From the NCBI GenBank assembly GCA_005879655.1, contig VBJK01000177.1:1-28790 (forward strand): 28,790 bases of DNA. Direction: 5' to 3'. Position numbers and translations under genes: made by a program. Numbering within the stretch: position 1 is the stretch's first letter; every line of letters starts with the position of its first letter. This DNA is from Chloroflexota bacterium (GTDB lineage Bacteria > Chloroflexota > Ktedonobacteria > Ktedonobacterales > Ktedonobacteraceae). Below, piece after piece: positions 16,266-24,544 of the stretch. Below the pieces are notes generated by a model. The model was not told where the DNA came from. It ran no database searches and was given only the letters and a program-made list of their open reading frames with translations.

Positions 16266-18479
16266 ATGTCACGAAAAAAAGAAATTGAGACAACACTTTC
16301 TCAAGAAGAGATACAACAGGTACAGCAGCAGCTTGTACAATATATCCGACTCGCACAAACATTGCATGCTAGCGCCACTCAGGAGGAGGTAGAGTCTGCA
16401 CTCGCTCCGCTCAATACCCTTTCGGAAAAGATCCAACTGGCTCTACTCAAAGCGCTGGTGAAAGAGAATACCCAGGAAGCCGCTGATATTTTAGTTGCTG
16501 TAAATGTATTTAGTACAAGTAAAGAGGTACGTAAGGAAGCCCGCCGCTCTCTGATTCGCTTGGAAGCAACGAAGGTATACCCACAATGGACTCCTCCCAG
16601 CACGCAGGTCTCTGCTCTTGGGGTCAAGATTGCTCATCCCCCGCGCTTTTGGAGGGGCTGTGTTACGCAAGCTCGTGAACAAGGCGAAGTAACGGTTCTC
16701 TTAACGTGGGAGCAGGGCTATGACTATGAAGATGTGCGTGCCCTTATGTTCGTGTTAAACTACTGGCGCGATGGGGTCAAAGATACCTGGATCGAAATCG
16801 TGGGCAAGCGGCGTGCAAACGAGCTTAGCGAGGAGTTTCATAGCAGATTCGCTGATGTGGCTGTTGTAGATTGTACGTTGGCAGAGGGGAAACGTCTCCT
16901 AGAGGAGGCGCTCTCCGTTAATGCTTGGCGTGGTACAACGCCGCATAAAGACTATCAATCCCATCTGCCAATCATCGACGGTTTGATCTTGCGGGCTACT
17001 GAACTGGGAGAGGATCATGGCCAGTCCTTCATTGATCCTCAATTGACCCCAGAAGAGACCACAGCTAACTTCATTGGGGCTTGGTCACTAGGTGACTACG
17101 GACTTACCTATGATCTCTTAAGCCGCGATAACGCTCTTACAGAAGGATTGTCGCGTGATGAATGGATTGCACGCCACCGCGCATGGGCCGATGAAGGGCA
17201 ACCAGCTCGCGTCGAACTGGATTTCATACGCGAACGTGAACCACGGCAAAGTGCACTCTGGCTACCTACGACGGTCAGCAATCGCGCATCCTCACGCAAA
17301 GATATTGAGGCTGGCTGGTCCGTTGAGCTGACTGATACGCCCCTCGGCGGAACTTTGCGCGAGATGCCGATGGGGACCGCTGTCAATAAAGAGACGGGAC
17401 GCCATTGGTTCTGGACAAGTTACATCCTGGTTCAAGAACAGGAGCAGTGGCGGATGCAGCGTTTTACCGATGAAGGTGCAAGTGTACAGGGGCTAGCTAT
17501 CCCGGAGCTACAGCAACGCATTCAAAACTACACGCAAGATATAGAACAAAATGCCCAAAAATATAACAAGGATGTCCAACTATTTTTGGCTGAAGTGCCC
17601 TGGCGTCTTGTACAGATGCTTCATTACTCTGACGCATTGATTGCCCATTTGCCTTTGGATCGTAAGGTCTGTGAAGATGCGTACAATTTTTCTGTCATGT
17701 TAGGCAATCCAGAACGTACCATGGTCTATCTGGAACGCATGGCAGACCGCTTCCTAGAATATCGTGCCGACACCTTGCGCAGACTTGGTGCCACGCAGAT
17801 CACCTATGCCTACAGTGAGCGTGCACAGCATATGCCCGACCGACACAAGCGCTTCTTAGCATTGGGTGAAGAGACGCTACGTGCAGCTATTGCTCTGGAT
17901 AATGCCCCTACCAGTTATATATTGCTGGCTGAGTTATACCTGAGTATGCAGCGCAACGACGAGGCAGAAGTCGAACTGCAAAAAGCTCTGACATTGCAGC
18001 CTGGTCCAACTGATGAAGCAAGTATTGAGGCTGGCCTTGGGAATGTGGCTATGCGTGGTGAGCGCTTAGAGGAGGCACTACCTCACTTTCAACGCGCGGT
18101 AGCCCTTGATGCAGCATATCCGGGTATCTGGTTTAATATAGGTTTCGCGCATCGTCTACTGGGGCGCTTTGAAGATGCAGAAGCTGCCTATCAGCGTGCA
18201 CTTCAGCTTGACCAGGAGGATATTCGGGTCTATGCTGAACTCATCGCGATCAACATGAATCGTGGTGATAAACAGACCGCCCGTCGTCTAGCAGAGCAAG
18301 GTGTACAAGCCAATCCCGAAGCTGCTGAGCTGCATGCGCTCCTGGCTTCGGTGCTGTTTGAAATGGGCGAGCAACTCAATGCTCTACGCGCATTGGAAAA
18401 AGCGGAGTCCATCGATCCAGAAGTAGAGATGGTTCGACATGTACGGCAATATATACGAACAGCTGGTAAAAAGCGCTAA
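16266..18479 (+). CDS. TPR protein with HEAT-like N-terminus and NTF2-like module (paralog 1)
   Basis: About 737 residues, no signal peptide, probably cytosolic. The N-terminal 90 residues are helical and HEAT-like (LALLKALVKENTQEAAD, SKEVRKEARRSLIRL). Residues about 110-260 form a domain I cannot name. Residues about 265-410 look like an NTF2-fold module (TTANFIGAWSLGDYGLTYDLLS ... WFWTSYILVQEQEQWRMQRFTDEGA). The C-terminal third is a TPR array (for example PGIWFNIGFAHRLLGRFEDAEAAYQRAL). The ATG at 16266 has GAGGAG 8-9 bases upstream. The frame is open to 16167, but that start has no ribosome site. The next gene is a shorter paralog, which suggests a scaffold pair arising by duplication. AAGCGCTA/TAGCGCTT (18471-18506) forms a hairpin across the stop. 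Confidence 0.8.
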   Translation: MSRKKEIETTLSQEEIQQVQQQLVQYIRLAQTLHASATQEEVESALAPLNTLSEKIQLALLKALVKENTQEAADILVAVNVFSTSKEVRKEARRSLIRLEATKVYPQWTPPSTQVSALGVKIAHPPRFWRGCVTQAREQGEVTVLLTWEQGYDYEDVRALMFVLNYWRDGVKDTWIEIVGKRRANELSEEFHSRFADVAVVDCTLAEGKRLLEEALSVNAWRGTTPHKDYQSHLPIIDGLILRATELGEDHGQSFIDPQLTPEETTANFIGAWSLGDYGLTYDLLSRDNALTEGLSRDEWIARHRAWADEGQPARVELDFIREREPRQSALWLPTTVSNRASSRKDIEAGWSVELTDTPLGGTLREMPMGTAVNKETGRHWFWTSYILVQEQEQWRMQRFTDEGASVQGLAIPELQQRIQNYTQDIEQNAQKYNKDVQLFLAEVPWRLVQMLHYSDALIAHLPLDRKVCEDAYNFSVMLGNPERTMVYLERMADRFLEYRADTLRRLGATQITYAYSERAQHMPDRHKRFLALGEETLRAAIALDNAPTSYILLAELYLSMQRNDEAEVELQKALTLQPGPTDEASIEAGLGNVAMRGERLEEALPHFQRAVALDAAYPGIWFNIGFAHRLLGRFEDAEAAYQRALQLDQEDIRVYAELIAINMNRGDKQTARRLAEQGVQANPEAAELHALLASVLFEMGEQLNALRALEKAESIDPEVEMVRHVRQYIRTAGKKR

Positions 18480-18578
18480 CTATCATGCGCCTGCATAATA
18501 GCGCTTCTATAAGGGAGTTATGAAGACAATTTCGCAAAAACTGCCGATGGTAGGACCGCATTAACGAGGAGAATTGCA

Positions 18579-19964
18579 ATGAAACCTTTTGCCAATACAC
18601 CGGGGGATGATGCTAATAGTATCTTCAACGAAGCCATGTCCCTCTTTGATAAGCTTTTTGCTGCTCAAGAACTAGAACCAGTTGTCTACGATTTCTTGGA
18701 AGCATGGTGGGATGGTGATTATGAGAATGCTTATGATTTACTCTCTAGCGACAGTCCTCTGCGCAATGGTCTGGCGCGCGATGAGTGGGTAGCGTTACGT
18801 CAACGTTGGCATGAAGAAGCCCAGCCTGAAAATGGGCGGGCACCTCATATACGAGAACTTGACGAGGACATTGAGGATGAGCTGGATGATGATGAGGAGA
18901 AGGAGGATGACGATCTCAACAGTCCTGAAGATGGGAATGAAAAGGAAGAAGAGGATGATGAGGACGAGTCATTCGTTGTCGAGGCATACTGGTCATTAGA
19001 ATGTAAAGAGACACCCTTGGATAGCCAGCTCAAAGAATTGCCAAAAGCCACCGCTATCTTTCCCGATACGGGACGCCATTGGTTCTGGGTCAATTATACT
19101 CTCATCGATCAAGACGATGAGTGGCGTATCCACGACATGAGTGATGAAGGCGCTAAAACCTTAGCGCTCTCACCAGACGAAATACGAGAGCGTTTGTACG
19201 AGATTGAGCAGCATCTCAAGGAACAAGACGAAGAACTAGAAAAAGAACACAAGGAACAAGACGAAGAACTAGAAAAAGAACACAAGGAACAAGACGAAGA
19301 ACTAGAAAAAGAACACGAGGAACTGACTGTTAAGGAGGAGGAGGACGAAGAAGACGAGGAAGAGGAATTAGAGGACGAGGAAGATGAATATGATGAACTC
19401 GCCCTGGCTCAATCTCTTGGCTTGATAGAAGAGGTTGTGAGCGTTTCTGCACGCACCATGCATTACTGTGATGTCTTGATTGCTCAGGAGCCGCAAAAAG
19501 ATGCCGCTGTCTATGACCGGGCATATAATCAGGCGAAGTCAATACAGGACCACGAACGAGCAATGTTGTACTTACAGGGCAAAGCCGACAACTTCCCCGA
19601 AGCGCGTGGAGATTGCTTACGTGCATTAGGTATTGTTAGTCTGAGTCTTGCTGAGACGTATGAAGAAGAGGATGATGCTCTACAAAAAGAACATTTTCTT
19701 GCTCGTGCAGAAAAAGCCGTACGTGACGCCATTGCTGCTGATAATGCTCCATTAGGCTATCTGGAACTGGCCGAGGTCTTTATGAAGCAGCAGAAGCCAG
19801 CCGAAGAAGCGGAGGCATTGCTCCACCAGGCACAAACGCTATCCCCCAGTAGCCAGGAGGCGGTGCTGATCGAGGCAAGTCTGGCTGCTATTGCAAAGAG
19901 ACGTGGCGACACAGAAGGTGCGCTCCAGCACTATATGCGTATCACTCAGACTACCCCTGATTAG
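18579..19964 (+). CDS. TPR/NTF2-like protein with acidic insert and hendecad coiled coil (paralog 2, frameshifted 5' part)
   Basis: A paralog of the preceding gene lacking its first about 260 residues. The NTF2-like module (about 35-204) aligns with it: FLEAWWDGDYENAYDLLS, then GRHWFWVNYTLIDQDDEWRIHDMSDEGA. A very acidic insert of about 40 residues (18861-18975) sits where paralog 1 has a short loop. Residues 214-246 are three identical 11-residue units KEQDEELEKEH, followed by a second Glu/Asp run. TPR repeats follow and end abruptly at TTPD. At 19958-19966 CCTGATTAGAAAG would read on as D-L-E-S-L-R if one T were restored (GATTTAGAA), joining the next fragment. So this is one gene with a 1-base deletion, real or a sequencing error. 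The ATG has a GAGGAG ribosome site. Confidence 0.75.
   Translation: MKPFANTPGDDANSIFNEAMSLFDKLFAAQELEPVVYDFLEAWWDGDYENAYDLLSSDSPLRNGLARDEWVALRQRWHEEAQPENGRAPHIRELDEDIEDELDDDEEKEDDDLNSPEDGNEKEEEDDEDESFVVEAYWSLECKETPLDSQLKELPKATAIFPDTGRHWFWVNYTLIDQDDEWRIHDMSDEGAKTLALSPDEIRERLYEIEQHLKEQDEELEKEHKEQDEELEKEHKEQDEELEKEHEELTVKEEEDEEDEEEELEDEEDEYDELALAQSLGLIEEVVSVSARTMHYCDVLIAQEPQKDAAVYDRAYNQAKSIQDHERAMLYLQGKADNFPEARGDCLRALGIVSLSLAETYEEEDDALQKEHFLARAEKAVRDAIAADNAPLGYLELAEVFMKQQKPAEEAEALLHQAQTLSPSSQEAVLIEASLAAIAKRRGDTEGALQHYMRITQTTPD
19218..19316 (+). repeat. Three perfect tandem copies of a 33-bp coding repeat (hendecad)
   Basis: Copies at 19218-19250, 19251-19283 and 19284-19316 are identical at the DNA level, followed by a diverged partial copy (GAGGAACTG). 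Each encodes the 11-residue unit KEQDEELEKEH. Eleven-residue periodicity suits a slightly right-handed coiled coil. Perfect DNA identity points to recent expansion and possible length variation between strains. It is not a CRISPR array: there are no spacers and it is in frame inside a gene. Confidence 0.95.
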
Positions 19965-19969
19965 AAAGT

Positions 19970-20329
19970 TTGCGTTATAGTATTGAGGTCGAGCCGGAAG
20001 AAGTCGATGCCTATGTTGGTCTGGCCAACATCTATATGACGGTCCAGCACGATTTTAAAAAGGCGAAGAATATCCTGGAGCAAGGTCTGGAGGTGGATGA
20101 CGAATCGCCAGACCTGCTGGTGGCCTTTACGCTGCTCTATATGGGGCAGAAAGACTTCCACACAGCACAGGATTATCTGGAAGAGGCGGAAGAGGTTGCC
20201 CCTGATCTCGATATTGTGCGCGAGACGCGTGCAAAATTTAATCTTGCCAGAACGGAGCACCAGCGCCAGGCCAAAGCCAAAGGGGAACAGCGCAAAGGGA
20301 ATAAAGGGAAACCTCGCAAAAAAAGATGA
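19970..20329 (+). pseudogene. C-terminal fragment of TPR paralog 2 in a shifted frame
   Basis: About 119 residues: LRYSIEVEPEEVDAYVGLAN, two further TPR-like helices pairs (DLLVAFTLLYMGQKDFHTAQDYLEEAEEVAPD) and a basic tail GEQRKGNKGKPRKKR. This matches the C-terminal layout of paralog 1, which ends in a TPR and AGKKR. The TTG at 19970 has no ribosome site, so independent translation is unlikely. Its stop overlaps the rlmD start as ATGA, so translation of rlmD may have depended on reading through this frame. Confidence 0.75.
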
Positions 20330-21624
20330 TCGGACAAGAACGACTTATTGCTTATCACACTGTCACCCTGGGAGCACTGACACGTGAAGGAGATGCATTA
20401 GCGGAAGTTATCCAACAGGATGCGGAGGGAGAGCAGCAGAAACTCTCACTCCGTGTCCCGGCAGGCTTACCAGGAGAACGTGTCACCATTGCCGTCGAAG
20501 CTCCACCAGTGCCGCGTCCAGGGCGGCGCAGTCGTCGCTGGAAACCACGGCCACCACGCGTCTGGATTACTGAAATTCATGAGCCTTCGCCATTGCGTAC
20601 GGCGGCTTCTTGTCCAGTCTTTGGGACCTGTGGAGGTTGCCAACTGCAACATATGCAGTACACAGCACAACTGGAGTGGAAACGTGCGGTGGTGAGGGAC
20701 ATATTGCGCGATAGCGGAGGGTTCACTGATCCACCGCTATTGCCTACTGTCCCCTGTGATGATCCCTGGCATTACCGCAACCATATGCGTTTCTCTGTCA
20801 ATCGCAGTGGACAAGCGGGATTAACCGCCAGAGGAACGCATCGTGTATTGCCACTAACGAACTGTCCTATTGCCCACGAGCAGATCAATCGTACTCTGGC
20901 GATCCTCAGCCAGCATGTCAATCCGCAGCCGCAAGTGCTGGTACGCTATGGCACCGCGACGAACCAGCTACTGCTTCAGCCCCAGCAAGCGACAGATGTT
21001 GCTCAACAATTGACCGATGCTGGTCTTGAACTGCATACAGAGACAATGGATGAGATGTTAGCGGGCGAAACATTTCGTATCCGTCCCAGTTCATTTTTCC
21101 AGACAAATACAGCTCAGGCAGAGAAAATGGCTCAGATGGTGTTAAGCGGTCTCTTGCAAGGCAACCAGCAGGCCAGCTCGCTCACCGTTGTTGATGCGTA
21201 TTGTGGGGTGGGAACCTTTGCGCTACTGCTGGCTCGCCATGTAGGGAAAGTGATCGCCATTGAGGAGTCAGCCAGCGCGGTCAAAGATGCCCAATGGAAT
21301 CTGCGCGACATCGACAACGCAGAAATTGTCAAGGGGAAAGTAGAGGATATGCTACCAACTCTGGCTGCACGCATCGACGGCTTCGTCATCGATCCTCCGC
21401 GCGCAGGCTGTCAGCAGGCGGTACTGGATGCACTGATCCAACATCCAGTAGCAAAGATCGTGTATGTTTCTTGTGATCCATCGACGTTGGCGCGTGACCT
21501 CAAGTTGCTCTGCCATCTGCAACCTGCTTACGATTTATGTTCAGTCCAGCCACTCGATATGTTTCCTCAAACGGCCCATATCGAATGTGTAGCGGTCCTA
21601 CAACGCAAGGAAATCGACTCTTGA
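20326..21624 (+). CDS. rlmD: 23S rRNA (uracil-C5)-methyltransferase, RlmD/RlmC-TrmA family
   Basis: This 432-residue enzyme methylates C5 of a uridine in rRNA (or tRNA) using SAM. Visible parts: an N-terminal TRAM RNA-binding domain (about 5-65); a Cys cluster CPVFGTCGGC (about 96-105) with a fourth Cys in TNCPIAH for the [4Fe-4S] centre; SAM motif DAYCGVGTFALLLARHV (about 290); DPPRAGC; and the catalytic Cys in YVSCDPSTLARDL (about 382). The closing PLDMFPQTAHIECVAVL is typical. The choice of RlmD over other RumA-type paralogs is not certain. The start overlaps the upstream stop (ATGA) and its own stop overlaps the maf start, indicating a tight operon. Confidence 0.92.
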   Translation: MIGQERLIAYHTVTLGALTREGDALAEVIQQDAEGEQQKLSLRVPAGLPGERVTIAVEAPPVPRPGRRSRRWKPRPPRVWITEIHEPSPLRTAASCPVFGTCGGCQLQHMQYTAQLEWKRAVVRDILRDSGGFTDPPLLPTVPCDDPWHYRNHMRFSVNRSGQAGLTARGTHRVLPLTNCPIAHEQINRTLAILSQHVNPQPQVLVRYGTATNQLLLQPQQATDVAQQLTDAGLELHTETMDEMLAGETFRIRPSSFFQTNTAQAEKMAQMVLSGLLQGNQQASSLTVVDAYCGVGTFALLLARHVGKVIAIEESASAVKDAQWNLRDIDNAEIVKGKVEDMLPTLAARIDGFVIDPPRAGCQQAVLDALIQHPVAKIVYVSCDPSTLARDLKLLCHLQPAYDLCSVQPLDMFPQTAHIECVAVLQRKEIDS

Positions 21625-22280
21625 TGAGCCATCTTTTGCCATTGATCCTGGCTTCCGCTTCGCCGCGACGCAGGCAGATCATTACCGCGCTCGGTCTGCC
21701 TGTCACCTCTTGTATTGCGCCTACCGACGAGGATGCCGCACAACAACACTACCAGGGACCAATTGAGGGGCTGGCTCAGTGGACAGCTGCACATAAAGCA
21801 CTGATGACGCTTACACTACCAGAGCTTGCCAACCACTTGATCATTACCGCAGATACGACGGTCTTACTCGATGACCAGATCCTTGGCAAGCCACGGGATA
21901 AGGAGCACGCACGAGCATTACTCCTCACTTTACGTGGGCGCTGGCATCGTGTCGTGACTGGCGTTGTGGTCTGCGCACTCGTCAATGGTCAATTACGTAT
22001 GCACGGCGCTAGCTGCACGACGCCCGTATTGATGCGCTCCTATAGTGAGGAAGAGATTACTGCGTATATCGATAGTGGTGATCCAATGGATAAAGCTGGA
22101 GCTTATGGGATTCAACATGCGCATTTTCAGCCAACGGAGCGCATCAATGGTTGCTACTTGAATGTAGTGGGATTACCGCTGTGTACGCTGACAGAACTGC
22201 TAGCTTGCTTTGACGTTTATCCTGCCACAACAGGTTGTAAGGGAACGGCTTGCCCATGGTCAGAGCACTGTCAGAGATAG
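21624..22280 (+). CDS. maf: Maf-like nucleotide pyrophosphatase with Cys-rich C-terminal extension
   Basis: About 218 residues, Maf/HAM1-like house-cleaning pyrophosphatase acting on non-canonical or dTTP/UTP-type nucleotides. Motifs: LILASASPRRRQIITALGL at the N-terminus, HLIITADTTVLLDDQILGKPRD, GRWHRVVTGV, and DPMDKAGAYGIQ with the catalytic residues. After the normal end LPLCTLTELLACF there are about 24 extra residues containing GCKGTACPWSEHCQR, giving C-x4-C-x5-C. The ATG at 21624 overlaps the rlmD stop (TGATG), so the frame's earlier ATG at 21537, inside rlmD, is not used. The extension might bind metal; I know no precedent. Confidence 0.9.
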   Translation: MSHLLPLILASASPRRRQIITALGLPVTSCIAPTDEDAAQQHYQGPIEGLAQWTAAHKALMTLTLPELANHLIITADTTVLLDDQILGKPRDKEHARALLLTLRGRWHRVVTGVVVCALVNGQLRMHGASCTTPVLMRSYSEEEITAYIDSGDPMDKAGAYGIQHAHFQPTERINGCYLNVVGLPLCTLTELLACFDVYPATTGCKGTACPWSEHCQR

Positions 22281-22396
22281 CTGCCTATTATGCTGGAATA
22301 GACATGGTTGTCAACAATCTGGTAGCGCTAACAGCAAACAAAGCTGGTTTCGTACCAGTACTTGTTAACGGGCGTACAGTGAAGAGCATCAACCAG

Positions 22397-22405
22397 TGGT
22401 ATAAT
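22397..22405 (+). promoter_or_regulatory. Extended -10 promoter candidate for the MscS gene
   Basis: TGGTATAAT, an extended -10 element (TGn then a perfect TATAAT), lies about 45 bp upstream of the mscS start region in a 168-bp gap after maf. No good -35 is seen, which is usual for extended -10 promoters. It marks mscS as the first gene of its own transcript. Confidence 0.5.
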
Positions 22406-22448
22406 AAGCGGAACAAACCCTAGAATGTCGAGGTCGTCTCAGTAGGAT

Positions 22449-23513
22449 ATGTCTTTTGTAATAGCTCAAAATGCGCAAGTTTGGATGGGGAGTGTCATGG
22501 ACCCAGCCATCAAAATCTCACTGATTATATTAACTCTTGTCGTGGCGCTAGTTATGGGCCTTTTTTTACGGCGTAAACTAGTAGGTCGCCTGAAGCGTAC
22601 TATACTGGACAAGTGGGTTGTACAAACGCTGGGTGTACTCATCGTCGTTCCCACGCTGATTATAGCGGCGATTCTCATACCAATCATTTATATCTGGGAT
22701 GCTCACCAAATCTGGTTGTGGTGGTATAGCGTTAAGGATACCCCCTTCATAATTAATCTGCCTAATCTACTAGGGAACTTGATTCAAACGGCTCTCTTGG
22801 TCGCACTTGGCCTGGGTATTGCTCGTACAGCGAAAAAAATCACCATGAGCCAGTTAAGTGAGCGTATCGATAGCAATATACGTATGCTCTTTGGGCGTAT
22901 CTTCTATTTCTTGATTCTTGCGCTTGCCACTTTCTGGATACTTTCCATCTGGCAGATCCAGGTAGGGGTGCCGGTTGCTGCGCTGAGTATTGTCACCGTG
23001 GCCATCACATTCGCCGTTCAAGATATCTTGAAAGACCTGGTGGCGGGCTTCTATATTTTGGTTGAGCGCCCGTTCTACATTGGTGATATGATCACTATCG
23101 CAACATATACAGGAACGGTAGAACATGTGCAGTTGCGGGCAACCAAACTGCGCATAGTCAGTGGAGAAGAAGTACGCGTGCCTAACTCTCTGGTCTTTAC
23201 AGGTATAGTGATCAATAACTCTTACTATCCCGATCGACGCGCCGCCATTGCCGTATGTGTTGCCGACGAGGACTTCTCGAAGGAAGAGACCATGGGCCAG
23301 ATTCTGCAAACAGTGAAAAATATCGAAGGGGTGCAACCCAAACCAGAGCCGGAGGTATTCCTGAGTAGTTGTGCAGAGCAAAAGATAACGTTAACTGTGC
23401 GTTTCTGGATTGCCAGCAATCAGCCAGCCATCGTTTCTGACGTTATGCATACGCTGTATACAGCATTGCCTAAAGCAAGTATTGCGGTCAAGGAGTTTAG
23501 TGGAAGTGCATAG
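22449..23513 (+). CDS. mscS: Small-conductance mechanosensitive channel, MscS family
   Basis: A 354-residue (or 338-residue) MscS-type channel that releases solutes on hypo-osmotic shock. There are about four hydrophobic helices before the conserved pore and beta domain: AITFAVQDILKDLVAGFYILVERPFYIGDMITI, then GTVEHVQLRATKLR and GEEVRVPNSLVF, followed by the alpha-beta C-terminal vestibule. Two starts are possible: the ATG at 22449, whose AGGA is too close (2 bases), and the ATG at 22497, with GGGGAG 4 bases upstream. The second seems better. nadD follows 41 bp downstream. Confidence 0.9.
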   Translation: MSFVIAQNAQVWMGSVMDPAIKISLIILTLVVALVMGLFLRRKLVGRLKRTILDKWVVQTLGVLIVVPTLIIAAILIPIIYIWDAHQIWLWWYSVKDTPFIINLPNLLGNLIQTALLVALGLGIARTAKKITMSQLSERIDSNIRMLFGRIFYFLILALATFWILSIWQIQVGVPVAALSIVTVAITFAVQDILKDLVAGFYILVERPFYIGDMITIATYTGTVEHVQLRATKLRIVSGEEVRVPNSLVFTGIVINNSYYPDRRAAIAVCVADEDFSKEETMGQILQTVKNIEGVQPKPEPEVFLSSCAEQKITLTVRFWIASNQPAIVSDVMHTLYTALPKASIAVKEFSGSA

Positions 23514-23554
23514 GCTAACAGTACTGGACTGTTCCTTAGAGGAGAGTACGTGCG

Positions 23555-24214
23555 TTGGAAGAGTATAAGGTATCGCAGAAAGTACGCTCATTGCGCCATG
23601 TTGGTTTGATTGGAGGGACCTTTGACCCTATCCATTATGGGCATCTAGTGATCGCGGAAGAGGTACGCGCCACACTCAATCTCTCCAAGATGGTCTTTAT
23701 TCCAGCTGGGGAACCACCCCATAAGCCGGACAGGAAGGTGACAGCGGCCCACCATCGGCTAGAGATGTTGCGCTTAGCCATCGCATCTAATCCACACTTC
23801 TCCTATTCACGTGTGGAGCTGGATCGCCCTGGACCCTCATACCTCGTCAAAACCTTACAGCTCTTGCATGAGCAGTGGGATACTGATACGGTACAGACTG
23901 CACCCTACTTTCTCATAGGATGGGATAGTCTGGAGGAATTGCATACTTGGTATAATCCGTTGGGTATCCTGGCGCAGCTGGCTCATCTGGTGGCCGTGAG
24001 CCGTCCTGGATACACGGAGGACACTGAGTATCTTAAAAAACTGGAACAACGTTTACCAGGTATTACGGGACTCTTGTTGGTTGTGCAGGCACCACAACTG
24101 GCAATCTCATCGACTGATTTGCGTCACAGAGTGGCGCAGGGGAGACCAATTAAATATCAAACTCCAGAGGTGGTTGAGCAGTATATAAAAGGGCACGAGT
24201 TGTATCGCTCATAG
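23555..24214 (+). CDS. nadD: Nicotinate-nucleotide adenylyltransferase
   Basis: This 219-residue NadD adenylates nicotinate mononucleotide in NAD synthesis. Motifs: [20 protein letters not shown] (nucleotidyltransferase HxGH form), [42 protein letters not shown] and the C-terminal [29 protein letters not shown]. The start is a TTG at 23555 with GAGGAG 9-10 bases upstream; no ATG is available before the first motif. The usual partner rsfS is not adjacent. A DUF951 gene follows at 19 bp, and mscS precedes it, so this is a small operon. Confidence 0.96.
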   Translation: MEEYKVSQKVRSLRHVGLIGGTFDPIHYGHLVIAEEVRATLNLSKMVFIPAGEPPHKPDRKVTAAHHRLEMLRLAIASNPHFSYSRVELDRPGPSYLVKTLQLLHEQWDTDTVQTAPYFLIGWDSLEELHTWYNPLGILAQLAHLVAVSRPGYTEDTEYLKKLEQRLPGITGLLLVVQAPQLAISSTDLRHRVAQGRPIKYQTPEVVEQYIKGHELYRS

Positions 24215-24233
24215 AGCAAAGCAAGGGAGAGAT

Positions 24234-24452
24234 ATGGAGCCACTACACTTTGAAATAGGAGACCGTTTACGTCTGCGTAAACCACATCCTTGTGGCAACT
24301 TTGACTGGGAAGTGGTACGCTTAGGTGCAGATATTGGTCTGCGTTGTGAGAAATGCGGACGGCGTGTTCTGCTTCCTCGCTCGGAGGTCGAACGCCGTAC
24401 TAAGCAGACGTTACCACGTCGTGAGCAAGCCGACGATGGTTATGAGGAATAG
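24234..24452 (+). CDS. DUF951 family protein
   Basis: A 72-residue protein matching DUF951: [46 protein letters not shown]. It has conserved CG and CxxC cysteines that look like a small zinc-binding site. DUF951 is widespread in Firmicutes and Chloroflexi, often near MscS or ribosome-related genes; its function is not known to me. The ATG has AGGGAG about 6 bases upstream. It is probably co-transcribed with nadD. Confidence 0.9.
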   Translation: MEPLHFEIGDRLRLRKPHPCGNFDWEVVRLGADIGLRCEKCGRRVLLPRSEVERRTKQTLPRREQADDGYEE

Positions 24453-24544
24453 TATAGAAAGTTGCACATTTAGCAGTGACTCCTGCGGTGACTCTCTATT
24501 AAAGAAAGGACAACACCAATTAGCAGAACTAAGGAATGCGGACT

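Noticed and set aside
18845..19093. Serine-rich open frame on the minus strand
   Set aside because: It is the antisense of the Glu/Asp-rich codons of the TPR paralog; poly-acidic GA-rich codons give poly-Ser on the other strand. It has no family match.
19218..19316. Possible CRISPR-like repeat array
   Set aside because: The three 33-bp units are contiguous with no spacers and stay in frame in a coding region, so they are a protein repeat.
22854..23381. Antisense frame of 175 codons within mscS
   Set aside because: It is wholly inside a clear MscS gene on the opposite strand, with no homology and no ribosome site.
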